This document shows, one piece after another, positions 1 through 11,147 of a stretch of DNA of 64,000 bases. Location: contig NC_060026.1 in NCBI RefSeq assembly GCF_021134715.1, forward strand, positions 5,571,001 to 5,635,000, written 5' to 3'. A model generated the notes under the pieces. It worked only from the letters and a program-made list of their open reading frames with translations, was not told the origin of the DNA and ran no database searches. Numbering within the stretch: the first letter of the stretch is position 1; each line of letters begins with the position of its first letter. The DNA comes from Daphnia pulex. Its lineage: Eukaryota; Arthropoda; Branchiopoda; Diplostraca; Daphniidae. A program made the translations under genes and the position numbers.

Positions 1-609
1 TTTCAAAATTGTAATAGAGAAAAAATTAATTGTAGTGTAATTCTAAAAACAGAAACATTTTACATCAAATCACCAATTCGTTAGAGTCTGCCATAAATTT
101 AAAACTAGTCACATTTACGTATACTTACATGAAATAACATTGAAGTGGAAATGGTGTCATATTAATGTATTACTGTATTGAATTTTAAATGTAACCATTG
201 TTGTGAATGATACAGTGATAGCTGTATTTAAAGTTCATGCAAATCCTACACATTTGCAAGAAATGAAGTGTCTATTTGAAATGATATCAGCGCTAACAGC
301 GTTTGATTTATACACAGAATTCATTTAAGGGCAGGGACTCAATACTGATTGTTTTGAGAATACACAAAAAACTTGAATCCTATTTTGGTGAGACTTTGAC
401 ATCCATTACCGTTTACATAACTTTTAAGTTTTAACTTGGAACGTGAACATTTTCTAGATTTTAAACTGTATCAATTAATGAAGATAGGTTTTGGAATATT
501 TCATCGTCGCATCACCTATCCTTCGATTACTAAATCCAATAATGCAGAAGAAAATAATAAAATAAAATAAAAAATAAAGCACTATAAAGGGGGGAACTTG
601 CCAATTAAT
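1..609. other. AT-rich stretch, no gene seen
   Basis: No open frame of note, no repeat pair and no RNA gene is visible. It lies just downstream of the stop codon of the partial gene at 610-1041, so it may hold that gene's 3' UTR; AATAAA-like words occur around 555-575 on the plus strand only. Confidence 0.4.
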
Positions 610-1041
610 TTAAATGAGTACTTCGCACGATTGTCCTTCCCCCACTTTTAAAATGATCCTTTCGTTCGTAGTAAGCTTTAGCTTGAATTCTGCAAGAACT
701 CCACTTACTATACATTAATGAAAGGATAGGTTAAAAATATGTAAGTATTTCACATAGCAATGATTACCTGATGCTCCTTTTATAATTGGCATTCGTTCAA
801 CAATTGAGTCTTTCAGTAGTTGGGCAGATAGAATAGTCCTCGACGGAATCACTCCAGATTTTGACATTTCTAGTCCAGCAAACATGAAATAAATGTCTTC
901 CAAATTTACTTTGTAAGATTCAAGATTTAACATCAGTACATCTGGAATTTTACAAAAAAGTATTATTTCTTTAAAAATCATACATATATAATACACATGA
1001 AACAAAGAACTACCAAGGCATACGATGAAACGAAAAATCCA
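610..1041 (-). CDS. 3'-terminal exons of an unrecognised gene (partial)
   Basis: Three minus-strand exons join in one frame: 1041-1014, 941-768 and 689-610, ending in TAA. The introns show GT donors (CTTG|GTAGTT, ATCAG|GTAATC) and acceptors with pyrimidine tracts (ATTCCAG, TTCTTGCAG). The encoded tail is about 93 residues, with short words such as NLEDIYFMF, GVIPSRTIL and VGEGQSCEVLI at the C-terminus. No usable ATG exists: the open frame starts only at a TTG, and a stop lies just upstream, so the first exon must begin at an acceptor near 1041. The upstream neighbour is a LINE remnant starting about 40 bp away, so the 5' exons are either beyond that remnant or lost. I do not recognise the family. 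The splice structure is good evidence for a real coding tail. Confidence 0.5.
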
Positions 1042-1079
1042 CTTGGATGACAACAGCAAACAATAAAAGTCTTAGACTC

Positions 1080-3060
1080 CACATAGAAGCGAGTGAGGCT
1101 TCAAGGTTGGTAGGAAAAAGAGGAAAGATGCAGTTGAGGGGAGACGGTAGACGTACTTCCGCACGAGGTAGTGGAGTAACACCTCAACCAAAGGGAACAG
1201 AGAAGGAGATAAAGGAGTGGTCAGCAAGCGACGGATAGGCTGGATATTGCCAGCAGCTTAGAGAGGCGGAGACCCCAGCCAGAGTGACGTCAACAAAGGA
1301 CGTGTTAGACGGCTTGTGTGAAACAAGGTTAAAGTCCACATTGGAAATAGAAAGGGGGTTGTTTAAGAAGCAGAGCTCAAGGTCGACGCCGATATGGTCA
1401 GAGCGAACGCTATTCCAAGCCGGACTTTTGGCGTTGCAGTCAATGCCGAAGATGACGTGCTTTTTCACGCACAGGGGAATAGATTCAAAAATTGACTCGA
1501 AGAGAGACGGGATCGATACCAGAGACGGTATGCAATAAATAGGAAGTAGGAAAACATCGTATGACAGCTTGTCGCCTCAGCAATTGTTCGTCAAACCAAA
1601 ACTGCAGAGCGAAGCGTTGAGAGAACTTTTTGCGATAATCACCAAGCCGAAAGCGTGTTTAGAGGAGAGACTGTGAAAAGAAGAGTAGCCGTGAGGAATG
1701 AATTTATGCTCAAAAGAAGAGGACTGGGAGGACGCTGTTGCATACGACTCTTGAATTAAGACCACATCGATATCCCGATCTAATATTAATTGAGATTTTA
1801 GTGCGGCACAACGAGAGTGCCTAAGATTGACCTGGAAACAATTGAGCTAATAGAGTTCAGTGCTGAAGGAGAGGTGGAAGGAAAATTGGTGTAGTTCATG
1901 GTTGGGCTGCAGAGTTGTATTTCACAAAGTTGGCAACCACTTTGAGATGGGCTGGGCTGGGCAACCATACGAGCCAGCTGCCTGATTAAGAGAGCAGGAT
2001 GAGCATTTGAGGTTTGGATGGGAGGCAGCGGACGACTGCGTGGAGTGCAACAGACTACATTTACCGCAGGTAATCGGATTGCTACAGAACCTGGATAAGT
2101 GGCCGTAACCTTGACAGTGATTACAAAATCTGACCTCTTTATTAGCGTCGACTTCAACGACTGCGTGAGCAGAGTTCTCTAATTGAATGCGACCCAGCAT
2201 CCAGATATCGGTCGCGGGTTGTTTTGCAGCGAAGTCTGAGCCTAACTAAAGTAAAGTCGTCACGATAAAAGGATACGTGCACCTGCAATTTTGCCCTTAA
2301 GAAGAGAATTTTCGGTTTGGAGTGTGTTGATGATGGCACAATTTTGTTTTGTTCTAGCGTTGAATAGGTCCATATTGTTGCTGGCACCTTCCTCACTAAC
2401 TCTATCTAGCCCACTGACACCATTGAGCCTGAGAATGGCAGGGTAGCATTTTTCTGGCGCGTGAATATTTTGGAATACCTTCTCCTCCTCAGGTTGATCT
2501 AGAAGCTCGCGAGTTTTGTCTCGGTTTTTTTCGTCCCTAAAAATTTTTTTGACCAATTTGTCGCTGTGCTTTTTCAGCTGTTGGACTACTGGATCTTCAA
2601 TATCCTTATCCAGACCGAACAGGTTGTTGATTTTACTTTCCGTGATCGGATTGACCGAGACGGAGTCCCTGACTCTAGCAATAAGGAAGGATTTTGCAGG
2701 GATTTGCTTTTTGAACCCCCCGTGCGTCTGGTTGGGCGTATTTATAGCCGGACGCGTGGCAGTGACTGGGGCTATTACGTATGGGGACACAGTTTGGCCG
2801 AAGTGATCTCGAAAAGCTTAATATCTCTGTCTGCAAGGGCAAGTTTAGCCAGGAGAAGTTCTTTCTTAATGTCAGATAGCGAGTTTTACGACTTCGACGT
2901 GCGAGATGGGTCATTCTCCAGCACGCTGATCTTTCTTTTGAGCCGGCACATATTCTATCTGGTTTTTAAGTCGATTTCGCGGAGGTTGCAAAGGAGAGTT
3001 TTTTAAAAGTAGAAATCTGACCATCACGATAGAGAAGATAAAAGGATTCGACGTTGAGGC
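1080..3060 (-). mobile_element. Decayed non-LTR retrotransposon (LINE), ORF1 and endonuclease parts
   Basis: Minus-strand fragments in several frames give a LINE order. An ORF1/gag-like protein spans roughly 2900-1922. It has a charged, probably coiled-coil, N-terminal half and C-terminal CCHC knuckles (CNHCQGYGHLSRFC near 2130-2090, then CGKC and CSSC). An AP-type endonuclease runs from about 1800 to 1184. Its recognisable motifs are VLIQESYA, a GYSSFHSL/AFGLVII core, GIDCNAKSPAWNS, TSFVDVTLAG and a late ADHSF. Frames are broken repeatedly and no reverse transcriptase follows; homology stops near 1080. Layout matches the better preserved copy at 10488-12481. No poly-A tail or target duplication was found. 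Boundaries are approximate. Confidence 0.75.
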
Positions 3061-3236
3061 CAAATCTTTCATTGATTACATAAAAACTTTAAAATATGAT
3101 GTATGTACTTAGCTTGACCTCAAAATATGGCCTGTTCCTACCCACAGGGACAGCCATGCCACGCATTATTGGGTTGATCCAATATTAAAAAACAATACAA
3201 TAAAATACAGATCCCTTTCACCTTTTAAAAAAATAT

Positions 3237-3495
3237 TGTAACGGATGTCTCACGCATATCATATAGATCCGCTGACCCATGTATCAGTAACGGCTAGATC
3301 AATAGCCTTTAGTCAAATAGCATAGCACGTGACGGAAGCATGCAGAACAGACCCAAACATGAAGTGTCAGATAGTTCCGTCAGATAGGACATAAAAGAAC
3401 ATGCAAGCCGGGCAACCGGGATCAGTCTATTGTATCGCATCACGTTGTATACTTCATCTTAATAAACGGTCCAACCATCTGTCACTCTCGTTACA
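3237..3495 (+). repeat. 5' LTR
   Basis: 259 bp, TGTAAC...GTTACA ends. It contains a poly-A signal (AATAAA) near 3463, as expected at the R/U5 side. By eye it is identical to 7220-7478. Confidence 0.92.
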
Positions 3496-3536
3496 TGGTG
3501 GAGATGCAGGGTACCGATCCCCGTACTTCTCGCATT
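3496..3536 (+). promoter_or_regulatory. Primer-binding site, tRNA-Ala-like
   Basis: TGGTGGAGATGC directly follows the LTR and is the complement of a tRNA-Ala 3' end (GCATCTCCA plus CCA). The similarity does not stop at the usual 12-18 nt: the next bases follow the complement of the T arm, variable loop and anticodon stem of tRNA-Ala(AGC), about 35 of 41 positions against the sequence I recall. A second TGGTGGAGATGC, again preceded by TTACA, lies at 3540-3551. Confidence 0.75.
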
Positions 3537-3842
3537 ACATGGTGGAGATGCTAAAGGTAAGCCCAAACTTGAACATATAGTCGAGGAGAAAAATAGACCT
3601 AAGACGAATAGAGAGTAGACGAATAGAGAGTGACAAGAATGAGTGGACCAGAGAAGAGCAGGTCTACAGGAAGCCGGATCGGCTGTCAGACGAAGACGGA
3701 AAGACGTTTTAAATCCTCGTGGGTTTGACGAGGCGGAAGACAACATCGCGGAAATCGGCTCGCCGGTTGGAAAGATCGACAGACGAAGAACAGATCGAGA
3801 GAGGAGGAAGAAGAAGACCCACTGGAAGACGGTTCGACGAGG

Positions 3843-4460
3843 TTAAATGGAAGGCCTACCAGCGACCAGATTGCCAAAAACACGAGGACGAAAAAGACGA
3901 ACAGACCAGACCAGATCGCCGGAAGTCGAGGACGAAAATACGACCCTATGTCGTCAATTGGACGAGAAAGAAAGGCCTACAAGTGGCCAGATTGCCGAAA
4001 ATATGACCAGACAAGACCAGAGACCAGATCACCAAAAGGCGAGGACGAAAAGACGACCCTACTTCGTCGGTTGACGAAAAAGGAGAACCCAACCGTTAAA
4101 TGGAAGGCCTACCAGCGACCAGATTGCCAAAAACACGAGGACGAAGAAGACGAACAGACCAGACCAGATCGCCGAAAGTCGAGGACAAAAATACGACCCT
4201 ATATCGTCAATTGGACGAGAAAGAAAGGCCTACAAGTGGCTAGAATGCCGAAAATATGACCAGACCAGACCAGAGACCAGATCACCAAAAGGCGAGGACG
4301 AAAAGACGACACTATTTCGTTGGTTGACGAAAAAGGAGAACCCACCCGTTAAATGGAAGGCCTACCAGCGACCAGATTGCCGAAAACACGAGGACGAAAA
4401 AGACGAACAGACCAGACCAGATCGCCGAAAGTCGAGGACGAAAATACGACCCTATATCGT
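3843..4460 (+). repeat. Tandem repeat, unit about 253 bp, about 2.4 copies
   Basis: The phrase TTAAATGGAAGGCCTACCAG recurs at 3843, 4096 and 4349, each time followed by nearly the same text (GACCAGATTGCC, GAGGACGAAAA, CGACCCTAT). The copies differ by scattered substitutions. Part of the interior of the LTR element. Confidence 0.85.
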
Positions 4461-4549
4461 CAATTTGACGAGAGAGGAGAAAAGAAGAAGACGGGGACGC
4501 AAAAAGGACGAAGCTAAGACAAAAAAACTCGGAAGGTGCCAAAGAAGAT

Positions 4550-6760
4550 TCAGCAGTTTGCTAGAAGACGAGGAAAATCCGAGGAAACAGGAGAAGACGA
4601 TAGAAGGCGAAGAAGAGAGGTGCAGTGGAGGAAAGGAGAAGGAGAAGAAGACAAAGAAGAAGAACGCCTACTGAAGACAGGTACAGTAGAGGATAGAAGA
4701 AGAAGACAATGACGCAAAAAGCACGAGGGAGAGAGATAGAGCACGAGGAAGACGCAAAGGAAGAAGCAGAAGAACACGAAAAGATGGGGAAAAAGCCGAG
4801 AAAGCAGGGACTGAAGAGAAGAAGGCGAAGGAGAAGAACGCCTACCGAAGACAGGTTCAGTGGAGGAAAGACGAAGGAGAAGAAGACGAAGAACGCCTAC
4901 TGAAGAGAGGTATACTGGAAGAAAGAAGAAGAAGACAAAACGCGGAAAGGACGAGGACGAGAGAGAACACGAGGAAGAAGCCAAAGAAAAGCAGCAGAAC
5001 ACGAGGATAAAGCCAAAGAAAAGCAGCAGAACACGAGAAGAAGAAGAAAAAAAAAAGCCGACAAGGAAGGAGCAGAAATACGAGGGAAAAGGCCGAAGAA
5101 GCAGAAAAAGCCGAGGAAACAGGAGGAGGAAAGAAGAAGAAAAGGACGCGAAAAGGATGAGAGCGAGAATGAAGACGAAGGCGACGCCAAACGAAGATTC
5201 AGCAGTATGCGAGAAGACGAGGGAAAAGTCGAGGAAACAGGAGAAGACGATAAAAGCCGAAGAAGAGAGGTGCAGTGGAGGAAAGGAGAAGGAGAAGAAG
5301 ACAAAGAAGAAGAACGCCTACTGAAGACAGGTACAGTAGAGGAAAGAAAGGGAAGAAGACAAGGACGCGAAAAGCATGAGGACAACAGAGAACACGAGGA
5401 AAACGCAAAGGACGAAGCAGAAGGACACGAAAAGATGGGGAAAAAGCCGAGAAAGCAGGGACTGAAGAGAAGAAGGCGAAGGAGAAGAACGCCTACCGAA
5501 GACAGATATAGCGGAGGAAAGAAGAAGGAGAAGAAGACGAAGAACGCCTACTGAAGAGAGGTATATTGGAAGAAAGAAGAAGAAGACAAAAAAAAGCCGA
5601 CAAGGAAGGAGCAGAAATACGGGGGAAAAATAAGCCGAGGAAGCAGGAAAAGCCGAGGAAACAGGAGGAGGAAAGAAGAAGAAGAAAAGGACGCGAAGAA
5701 GACGAGAGCGAGAACGAAGACGAGTGCGACGCCAAAAGAAGATGCAGCAGTATGCGAGGAGACGAGGAATAAGCCAAGGAAACAGGAGAAGACGATAGAA
5801 GCCGAAGAAGAGAGGTGCAGTGGAGGAAAGGAGAAGGAGAAGAAGACAAAGAAGAAGAACGCCTACTGAAGACAGGTACAGTGGAGGAAAGAAGACGAAG
5901 ACAAGGACGCGAAAAGCATGAGAACAACAGAGAACACGAGGAAGACGCAAAGGACGAAGCAGAAGGACACGAAAAGATGGGGAAAAAGCCGAGAAAGTAG
6001 GGACTAAAAAAAAAAAAAAAGAAAAGAAAGAAGGCGAAGAAGAAGAACGCCTACCGAAGACAGGACCAGTGGAAAAGAGAAGAAGGAGAAGAAGACGAAG
6101 CACGCCTACTGAAGACAGGTATACTGGATGAAAGAAAACGAAGGCAAAACACGAAAAAGACGAGGACGAGAGAGACCACGAAGAAGAAACCAAAAAGAAA
6201 AGATGCAGAACAGGAGAAGACGAGGAAAAATCCGACGAAGCAGGAGCAGGAAGACGAGGGGAAAAGCCGAGGAAGCAAAAATAAAACGAGGAAACAGGAG
6301 GAGAAAAACGAAAAAACGAGCAAAAGAAGGAAGAAGACATACCGGCTGACCGGAGCGCAAGACAGACGAGGAAGAAACAGAAGAAGAAGGAGAAGAAGAC
6401 GAAAAACGCCTACGGAAGATAGGTACAGGGGAGGAAAGAAGAAGGAGAAGAAGACGAAGAATGCCTAAAAAAAAAAAAAAAAAAAAAGTGCAGTAGAGGA
6501 AAGAAGAAGAAGACGAGGACACAAGAAGGCCGAGAGCGAGAAAGAAGACGAGGGAGACGCCAAAAGATGATTAAACAGTACGCGATGAGAGGCGAAAGCC
6601 GAGTAAACTGGAGAATACCATAGAAAGAACAAGGACGAAGCAGAAGTCAGAGAACAAAGCCAAAAGAAGATTCAGCAGTACGTGAAAAGACGAGGAAAAT
6701 CCGATGAAGCAAGGAGAAGACGATAGAAGCCGAAGAAGGAAGAGAAAACAAAAAGGACGA
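4550..6760 (+). repeat. Purine-rich (GAA/AGA) tandem array
   Basis: Almost all bases on the plus strand are A or G. A longer unit can be followed by the phrase GAAGAAGAGAGGTGCAGTGG near 4604, 5253 and 5797, with a further partial start near 6721, giving spacings of roughly 545-650 bp. Shorter repeats (AGAACGCCTACTGAAGACAGG and variants) recur within. Open frames on both strands (Arg/Glu-rich plus, Ser/Phe/Leu-rich minus) follow from the base composition and show no protein domain. Confidence 0.8.
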
Positions 6761-7208
6761 GGCAGAAGACGGATACGGAAAAAAAAACGAAAACCTACCG
6801 ACGGAGCGGAGGAGAAACAAGTAAAAAAGGAAAAGATAGAAGAAAACCAGGAAGCAGCCGAGAAGAGAAAACTGGATGGTTCGAGGGAGCAGTAAGAGGA
6901 TATAGACAAGAGAAAGAAGCTTATTACTTATATAATTCCATTGTCAGTGCAAAAGTCTCGTTGATGGGGAAAGAGGAGCACTTTGTCCCACTCATCTAGA
7001 GCAGACAGAATGTGAGAGAGAGTTTAACAGTAATGTGTATTGGGTTGGTAAACAATGAGCTTTACAGTCCCACCATTAGGTAGTTCAACAAGTAATCTTA
7101 AGTCTAGTAAAGAAAATTTTTTTTACTTGTTGGGACGATAAGAAAGTAAAAAAGGGGATGTAAAAGATACGGAAACACGTATCCAGGTCCGCATCCGTAC
7201 CTTAGTTT

Positions 7209-7219
7209 AAAAAAGGGGA
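7209..7219 (+). promoter_or_regulatory. Polypurine tract next to the 3' LTR
   Basis: A run AAAAAAGGGGA ends exactly where the 3' LTR (TGTAACGG) begins. An echo of the same motif, AAAAAAGGGGATGTAA, sits at about 7148-7163. Confidence 0.75.
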
Positions 7220-7478
7220 TGTAACGGATGTCTCACGCATATCATATAGATCCGCTGACCCATGTATCAGTAACGGCTAGATCAATAGCCTTTAGTCAAA
7301 TAGCATAGCACGTGACGGAAGCATGCAGAACAGACCCAAACATGAAGTGTCAGATAGTTCCGTCAGATAGGACATAAAAGAACATGCAAGCCGGGCAACC
7401 GGGATCAGTCTATTGTATCGCATCACGTTGTATACTTCATCTTAATAAACGGTCCAACCATCTGTCACTCTCGTTACA
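7220..7478 (+). repeat. 3' LTR
   Basis: Second copy of the 259-bp LTR, by eye identical to 3237-3495 and followed by the target duplication ATAT. Confidence 0.92.
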
Positions 7479-9490
7479 ATATCATGGATGTAGAGTATTC
7501 ATTTTTCCTTCCGAGGAACAAAATGAAACTCGTAGCTCCAATTTCATATAGCAACATTGAATAAAAATTGTTAAATAATTTAAATCACACATATCAACAA
7601 ACTAACAAGAATAACCGATCAGATAGAACGCCAGTCATGACGCTATGTAGGCACACACGTGTTGGCACAAGTTTAACATTGTATAATAACTACATATTTT
7701 TAAAAAATATAACATAATTAAATTCATCGTATTAACAACCTGAATTGGAAGGTAATCAAGTAGATAACGAATGAACAACATTGACCAAGCCATTGATCAC
7801 GTTTTGCGTCTGCATACTAAAAGAGTGTGAATCAATTAAATAATTTGAAATACATTAATTTTAAATAATGTCAGATGTAATGAAAATTCCCATTTTAAAA
7901 GTGATTAATAAAATATATATATATATTGTTATGGTCTTATTTTTTTCTTCGCCAGAGCACGTAGGCATTGGCATTGGTAGAAGGAGAACGCGTTAAGGAT
8001 GAAGGGGCTAGTGGCGAAATTTGTGGATTGAGGAAGAGATAAAGATTCTTGGGTTTTAAAGAAATAAAAAATGTTTCACGCTGCTGACAATCACTTTTTC
8101 GAATCTATCATGCGTACTTTTCTTAAAAGTTTGTGTACGTCCGTTTCTTCTAAAACTCTGTTTACGCCAGCGGGTGCATAATAATCAACCACAAGTCGCT
8201 GGTGTTCCATTCGTTCCGAATTTCTGAACCAAAGAATTAAATTATTTAATTTCGGTTTCTATGAAACGAAGATTAAGCCTTCGGCAAAATTCACGAATGT
8301 CTCACTATAAGAATGTGGCAATACGAGGCAAAGAGCTAAAAAACTGGTGTTTATTTCGCAATTTTATTGCTGTGTTTGGATATGTCTTTCCAAATGCTGA
8401 TGTGTACTATTCCTGCATCCCTGTTCAGTGGAAAAAAATAATATATTATCTCCAATAGCGAGCACCTTTGTCACTGCTACAATCTGCCTACCCTGGAACT
8501 GCTACATGGATTTCAGTTCACTGGTCAGTGTTTTTGTTTTATCAGATACTGTTTTTTTTTAATTGCTGATTTCTCTATATTCTTAATTCTGCAGGAGAGA
8601 CTGTGTTAGTAAGTGGACTAAAAAACATAAGTAATAGGAATAACATTTCTATTTTTAGACCATGTTTGTTTCGATTGTTGTTTTTTTTTGTCAATCGAGA
8701 CAATAATTGGGCGTGTTCGGAGGAGAGTCAAAACGCCAATCACGGCAATGGTTCGTTGGTGCTATAGCTATCAACACATTTTATAAAGATTTTATATGGA
8801 ACCTTCTCCAATTTTCTTATCCCTTCTCAGAGTTTCCGCGATCGTAAACTTAAAAATTTGTTGTACTTTCTTTTTAAGTCAGAACCTAAACCCCTTACAA
8901 AATCGTACGGTGGGATCTTATAGAAATATGTATTGATTTACATGTGTTCAAATTAAATTGCTTTAATTAACATTTATTATTAAAAAGTGAATTTAAAAGA
9001 ACTTATAAAATTCTTATCAAACTTGATTTTGATTTTGAACGTGATTTATTGAAATCCCCCAAATTCAAAAATAAAAATTATTTTGTTTGTCGCTTCCATA
9101 AAATATTTGTGCTTTGTCCGTCTTTAACATTGTCAATTAATGGTTTTGAGAGCTTTTTTCGTCTTTGAAGAAGTTTATTATTTCTCAATATTTTTCATCC
9201 CGCTAGGCTTTGAAAAAAAGAAAAATTTGCTATCAAAAGCATATTTTTAATTTATGAAAAATCTCTTTGTTTACCCAAAACGCACTTTTAAAATGAAGTG
9301 GGGGGGGGAGTCGAGTGGCAGGGCAAATTGTTCAGTAAATATGAAAAAGTAAATAATTTGTTAAATATTAAAAAGGTTCAGGGTCAGATTGAAGGCAGTG
9401 CCCTCAGCGATTCAGGTAGTGAATAACATGTTCAAACAAAATGCAACTACAAAAACATCCTAGACGAGAAAAAAAATACGTATAATGGCA
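7479..9490. other. Noncoding stretch, no gene seen
   Basis: AT-rich sequence with short homopolymers, an (AT)n run near 7912-7926 and a G run at 9300-9308. The only open frame of any length (8261-8458, 65 codons) shows no recognisable domain, so I do not call it. Confidence 0.4.
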
Positions 9491-10190
9491 AATCCCATTT
9501 CACAAGGGCACATGATGGAATTTAACCGAAATGCAATTCATGCAATTTATCAGGCCACATCGCTCGTCACTGCAAAATGTTTGATAATGCAAAATGAATA
9601 TGCAAAATATGTGTTTTAAATGTGGAGATTCTATCCCTTTAACCAATACTTGTAGAAAAAATTGAACCACCTCATCTAATTCCAATCTTTCTACAAAACC
9701 AATAAACTCAAATCGATGCAGAGAACACGGCTAGTATTTAAGGATTATGTTTGTTGTTGTAACTATTTGGTGGAGGTTATCATAGACACTGTATCTGGAA
9801 TAACTTTTATTGTCTCTTCTAGTTTTAGTAAACAAATTTATGTACCATTATGACCGAGGATGGGATCCAATATTCTGTTGGGCAACGGTAAACGCACAGT
9901 ACCACTTGGAAGTCTTGATGTTAAGATTACCATTGACCGGATTTCCATTCTTGTTGCTGTTATTGTGTCTCCAATTAATGAGCGTGATTTACTGTTACGA
10001 AGTGATGCCTTAGAACAACTTAAGTCTATATGGATTGATTACGACGAGGAGCAGGCTTCCTTTCGACTCGGAGAAATTGATTGTATCGTTGAAGATAAAA
10101 TTCACCCCAGCTTCATCTTAAAGAAAAAAGGCCAGGCCATTTCTGCCTATTCCGTGAATGCAAGTAGGACAGGTAGAAAATACTAATGAT
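9490..10190 (+). pseudogene. Gag zinc knuckle and retropepsin C-terminal fragment of an LTR retrotransposon
   Basis: On the plus strand a CCHC knuckle (CNSCNLSGHIARHC, C-x2-C-x4-H-x4-C) is encoded around 9523-9564. After stops and frame breaks, 9860-10186 gives a retropepsin-like second half: a flap-side NGKRTVPLGS, then ITIDRISILVAVIVSP and the late RDLLLRSDALEQLK, where functional relatives have a D-[IV]-[LI]-L-G-x-D type motif. The order matches gag-pro of Gypsy-like elements. The active-site DTG region is not readable and no reverse transcriptase follows. A dead fragment; it shares nothing visible with the LTR element upstream. Confidence 0.65.
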
Positions 10191-10487
10191 GACAAGGTTT
10201 CGACGAAAATTGGACTTGTTATGGTTGAACCTTCACCTTACATGCGTAGGACGCTTCTATTTGGTACATTTATTATGGATTGATCGCCCAATACGAAAGA
10301 AAGGACGAGTAGGGAAATACCCACATAGGTACTATAGTCCATTCCAAGTTATATAAAAAAATCTGTCCAAAACGATGAAAAATATCATTTGAGGTGGAGC
10401 CAGTGTGGTCACACATTCTTTCAGGACAGAAGTGGGCATGTGGCGACGACTTTGAATGGGCAGGCCAGAAAAAAGAGCGTAAAATTA
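10191..10487. other. Unassigned stretch between two retroelement fragments
   Basis: Short frames on both strands; none gives a recognisable domain. It may be more of the decayed LTR element's pol region. Confidence 0.3.
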
Positions 10488-11147
10488 TCAACAGAAATAT
10501 GAAAGAAAGATAAGAGTGGTCAAAGTAATGTCCAAAAACGATGTGCCACTTGGCACGAAATCAAGTTCGTTGCGATTGCGATTTAGAACATTCAATCCGT
10601 ACTCCAGCAAAATTCCTTCAAATTCCACGCCTTTCCTGTCAGAAAAGGCGCTATTCCATAACCTACTCTTGGCATTCGAGTCAACCCCGATCACAGTAAG
10701 AGGAGAGAGTAGCGAGTGAAAGACAGAGCGAAATTTGGCAGACGAAGCGACACATGAGGGGCGCACATACATGGAGATAAAACGGAAAATTTTGTCACCC
10801 AAGTGCAGATATACGGCTGCCACATGGTTGGCTAGACAGTGAGACACGGCCCGACACGAAATTGCAAGGGGGAGTTTGATCAAAATAACGGCACCATACG
10901 CATGGTCACGATCAAGGGAGTGAAACACAACATAGCCTGGTGGGATGTCAACAAGGGTTGGTGATTTAAAATTACATGCATACGGTTCCTGGACTAGAAC
11001 GATGTCCAACTCGTTCTCTAAAATGACTTCAGAGAGAGACGTCACTGCCGCTTTGGAATGGCGCAGGTTTACTTGCATGCATTTAAAAGAGTTTTTAGTA
11101 GGGGTCGGAACAAGCGATGGATTACGACTATGAGAGCTTTCCATCAT
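10488..11147 (-). pseudogene. LINE ORF2, truncated AP endonuclease
   Basis: A 219-codon frame starts ATGATGG and reads as the N-terminal part of an apurinic-type endonuclease: CMQVNLRHSKAA, then DIVLVQEPYA (catalytic Glu), a GYVVFHSLDRDHAYGAVIL core, IGVDSNAKSRLWNS (D-x-N with W) and GTSFLDITL. The late S-D-H motif with the catalytic His is missing because the homology ends at DITL; the last 10 residues belong to other sequence. Without that motif and the reverse transcriptase the product cannot be functional. It overlaps ORF1 by one base. Confidence 0.8.

Larger units (their letters stand above)
3237..7478 (+). mobile_element. LTR retrotransposon-like element without gag/pol, intact ends
   Basis: Two copies of a 259-bp repeat (3237-3495 and 7220-7478) look identical base for base, begin TGTAAC and end GTTACA, and are flanked by a 4-bp direct duplication ATAT (3233-3236 and 7479-7482). 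A primer-binding site abuts the 5' LTR and a polypurine tract abuts the 3' LTR. The 3.7-kb interior has no gag, protease, reverse transcriptase or integrase. It is a purine-rich array of tandem repeats whose open frames encode only Arg/Lys/Glu-rich sequence. This is the layout of a non-autonomous LTR derivative (LARD-like), mobilised in trans by an unidentified partner. Identical LTRs imply a young insertion. The superfamily cannot be told from these data; a 4-bp duplication is compatible with Gypsy. Confidence 0.88.

Noticed and set aside
715-1059. 114-codon frame as a complete small secreted protein
   Set aside because: Its first codon is TTG, and splice sites show it spans three exons plus introns; replaced by the spliced partial gene.
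3496-3536. tRNA-Ala gene or tRNA-derived SINE
   Set aside because: Only the complement of the 3' half is present, directly at the LTR edge, so it is a primer-binding site.
5318-6340. 340-codon minus-strand open frame rich in Ser, Phe, Leu and Arg
   Set aside because: It is the complement of the purine-rich array; absence of stops follows from base composition and no domain is visible.
3643-6522. Many Arg/Lys/Glu-rich plus-strand open frames, candidate basic nuclear protein
   Set aside because: They overlap in several frames, follow the tandem repeats and lack any consistent start or conservation between repeat units.
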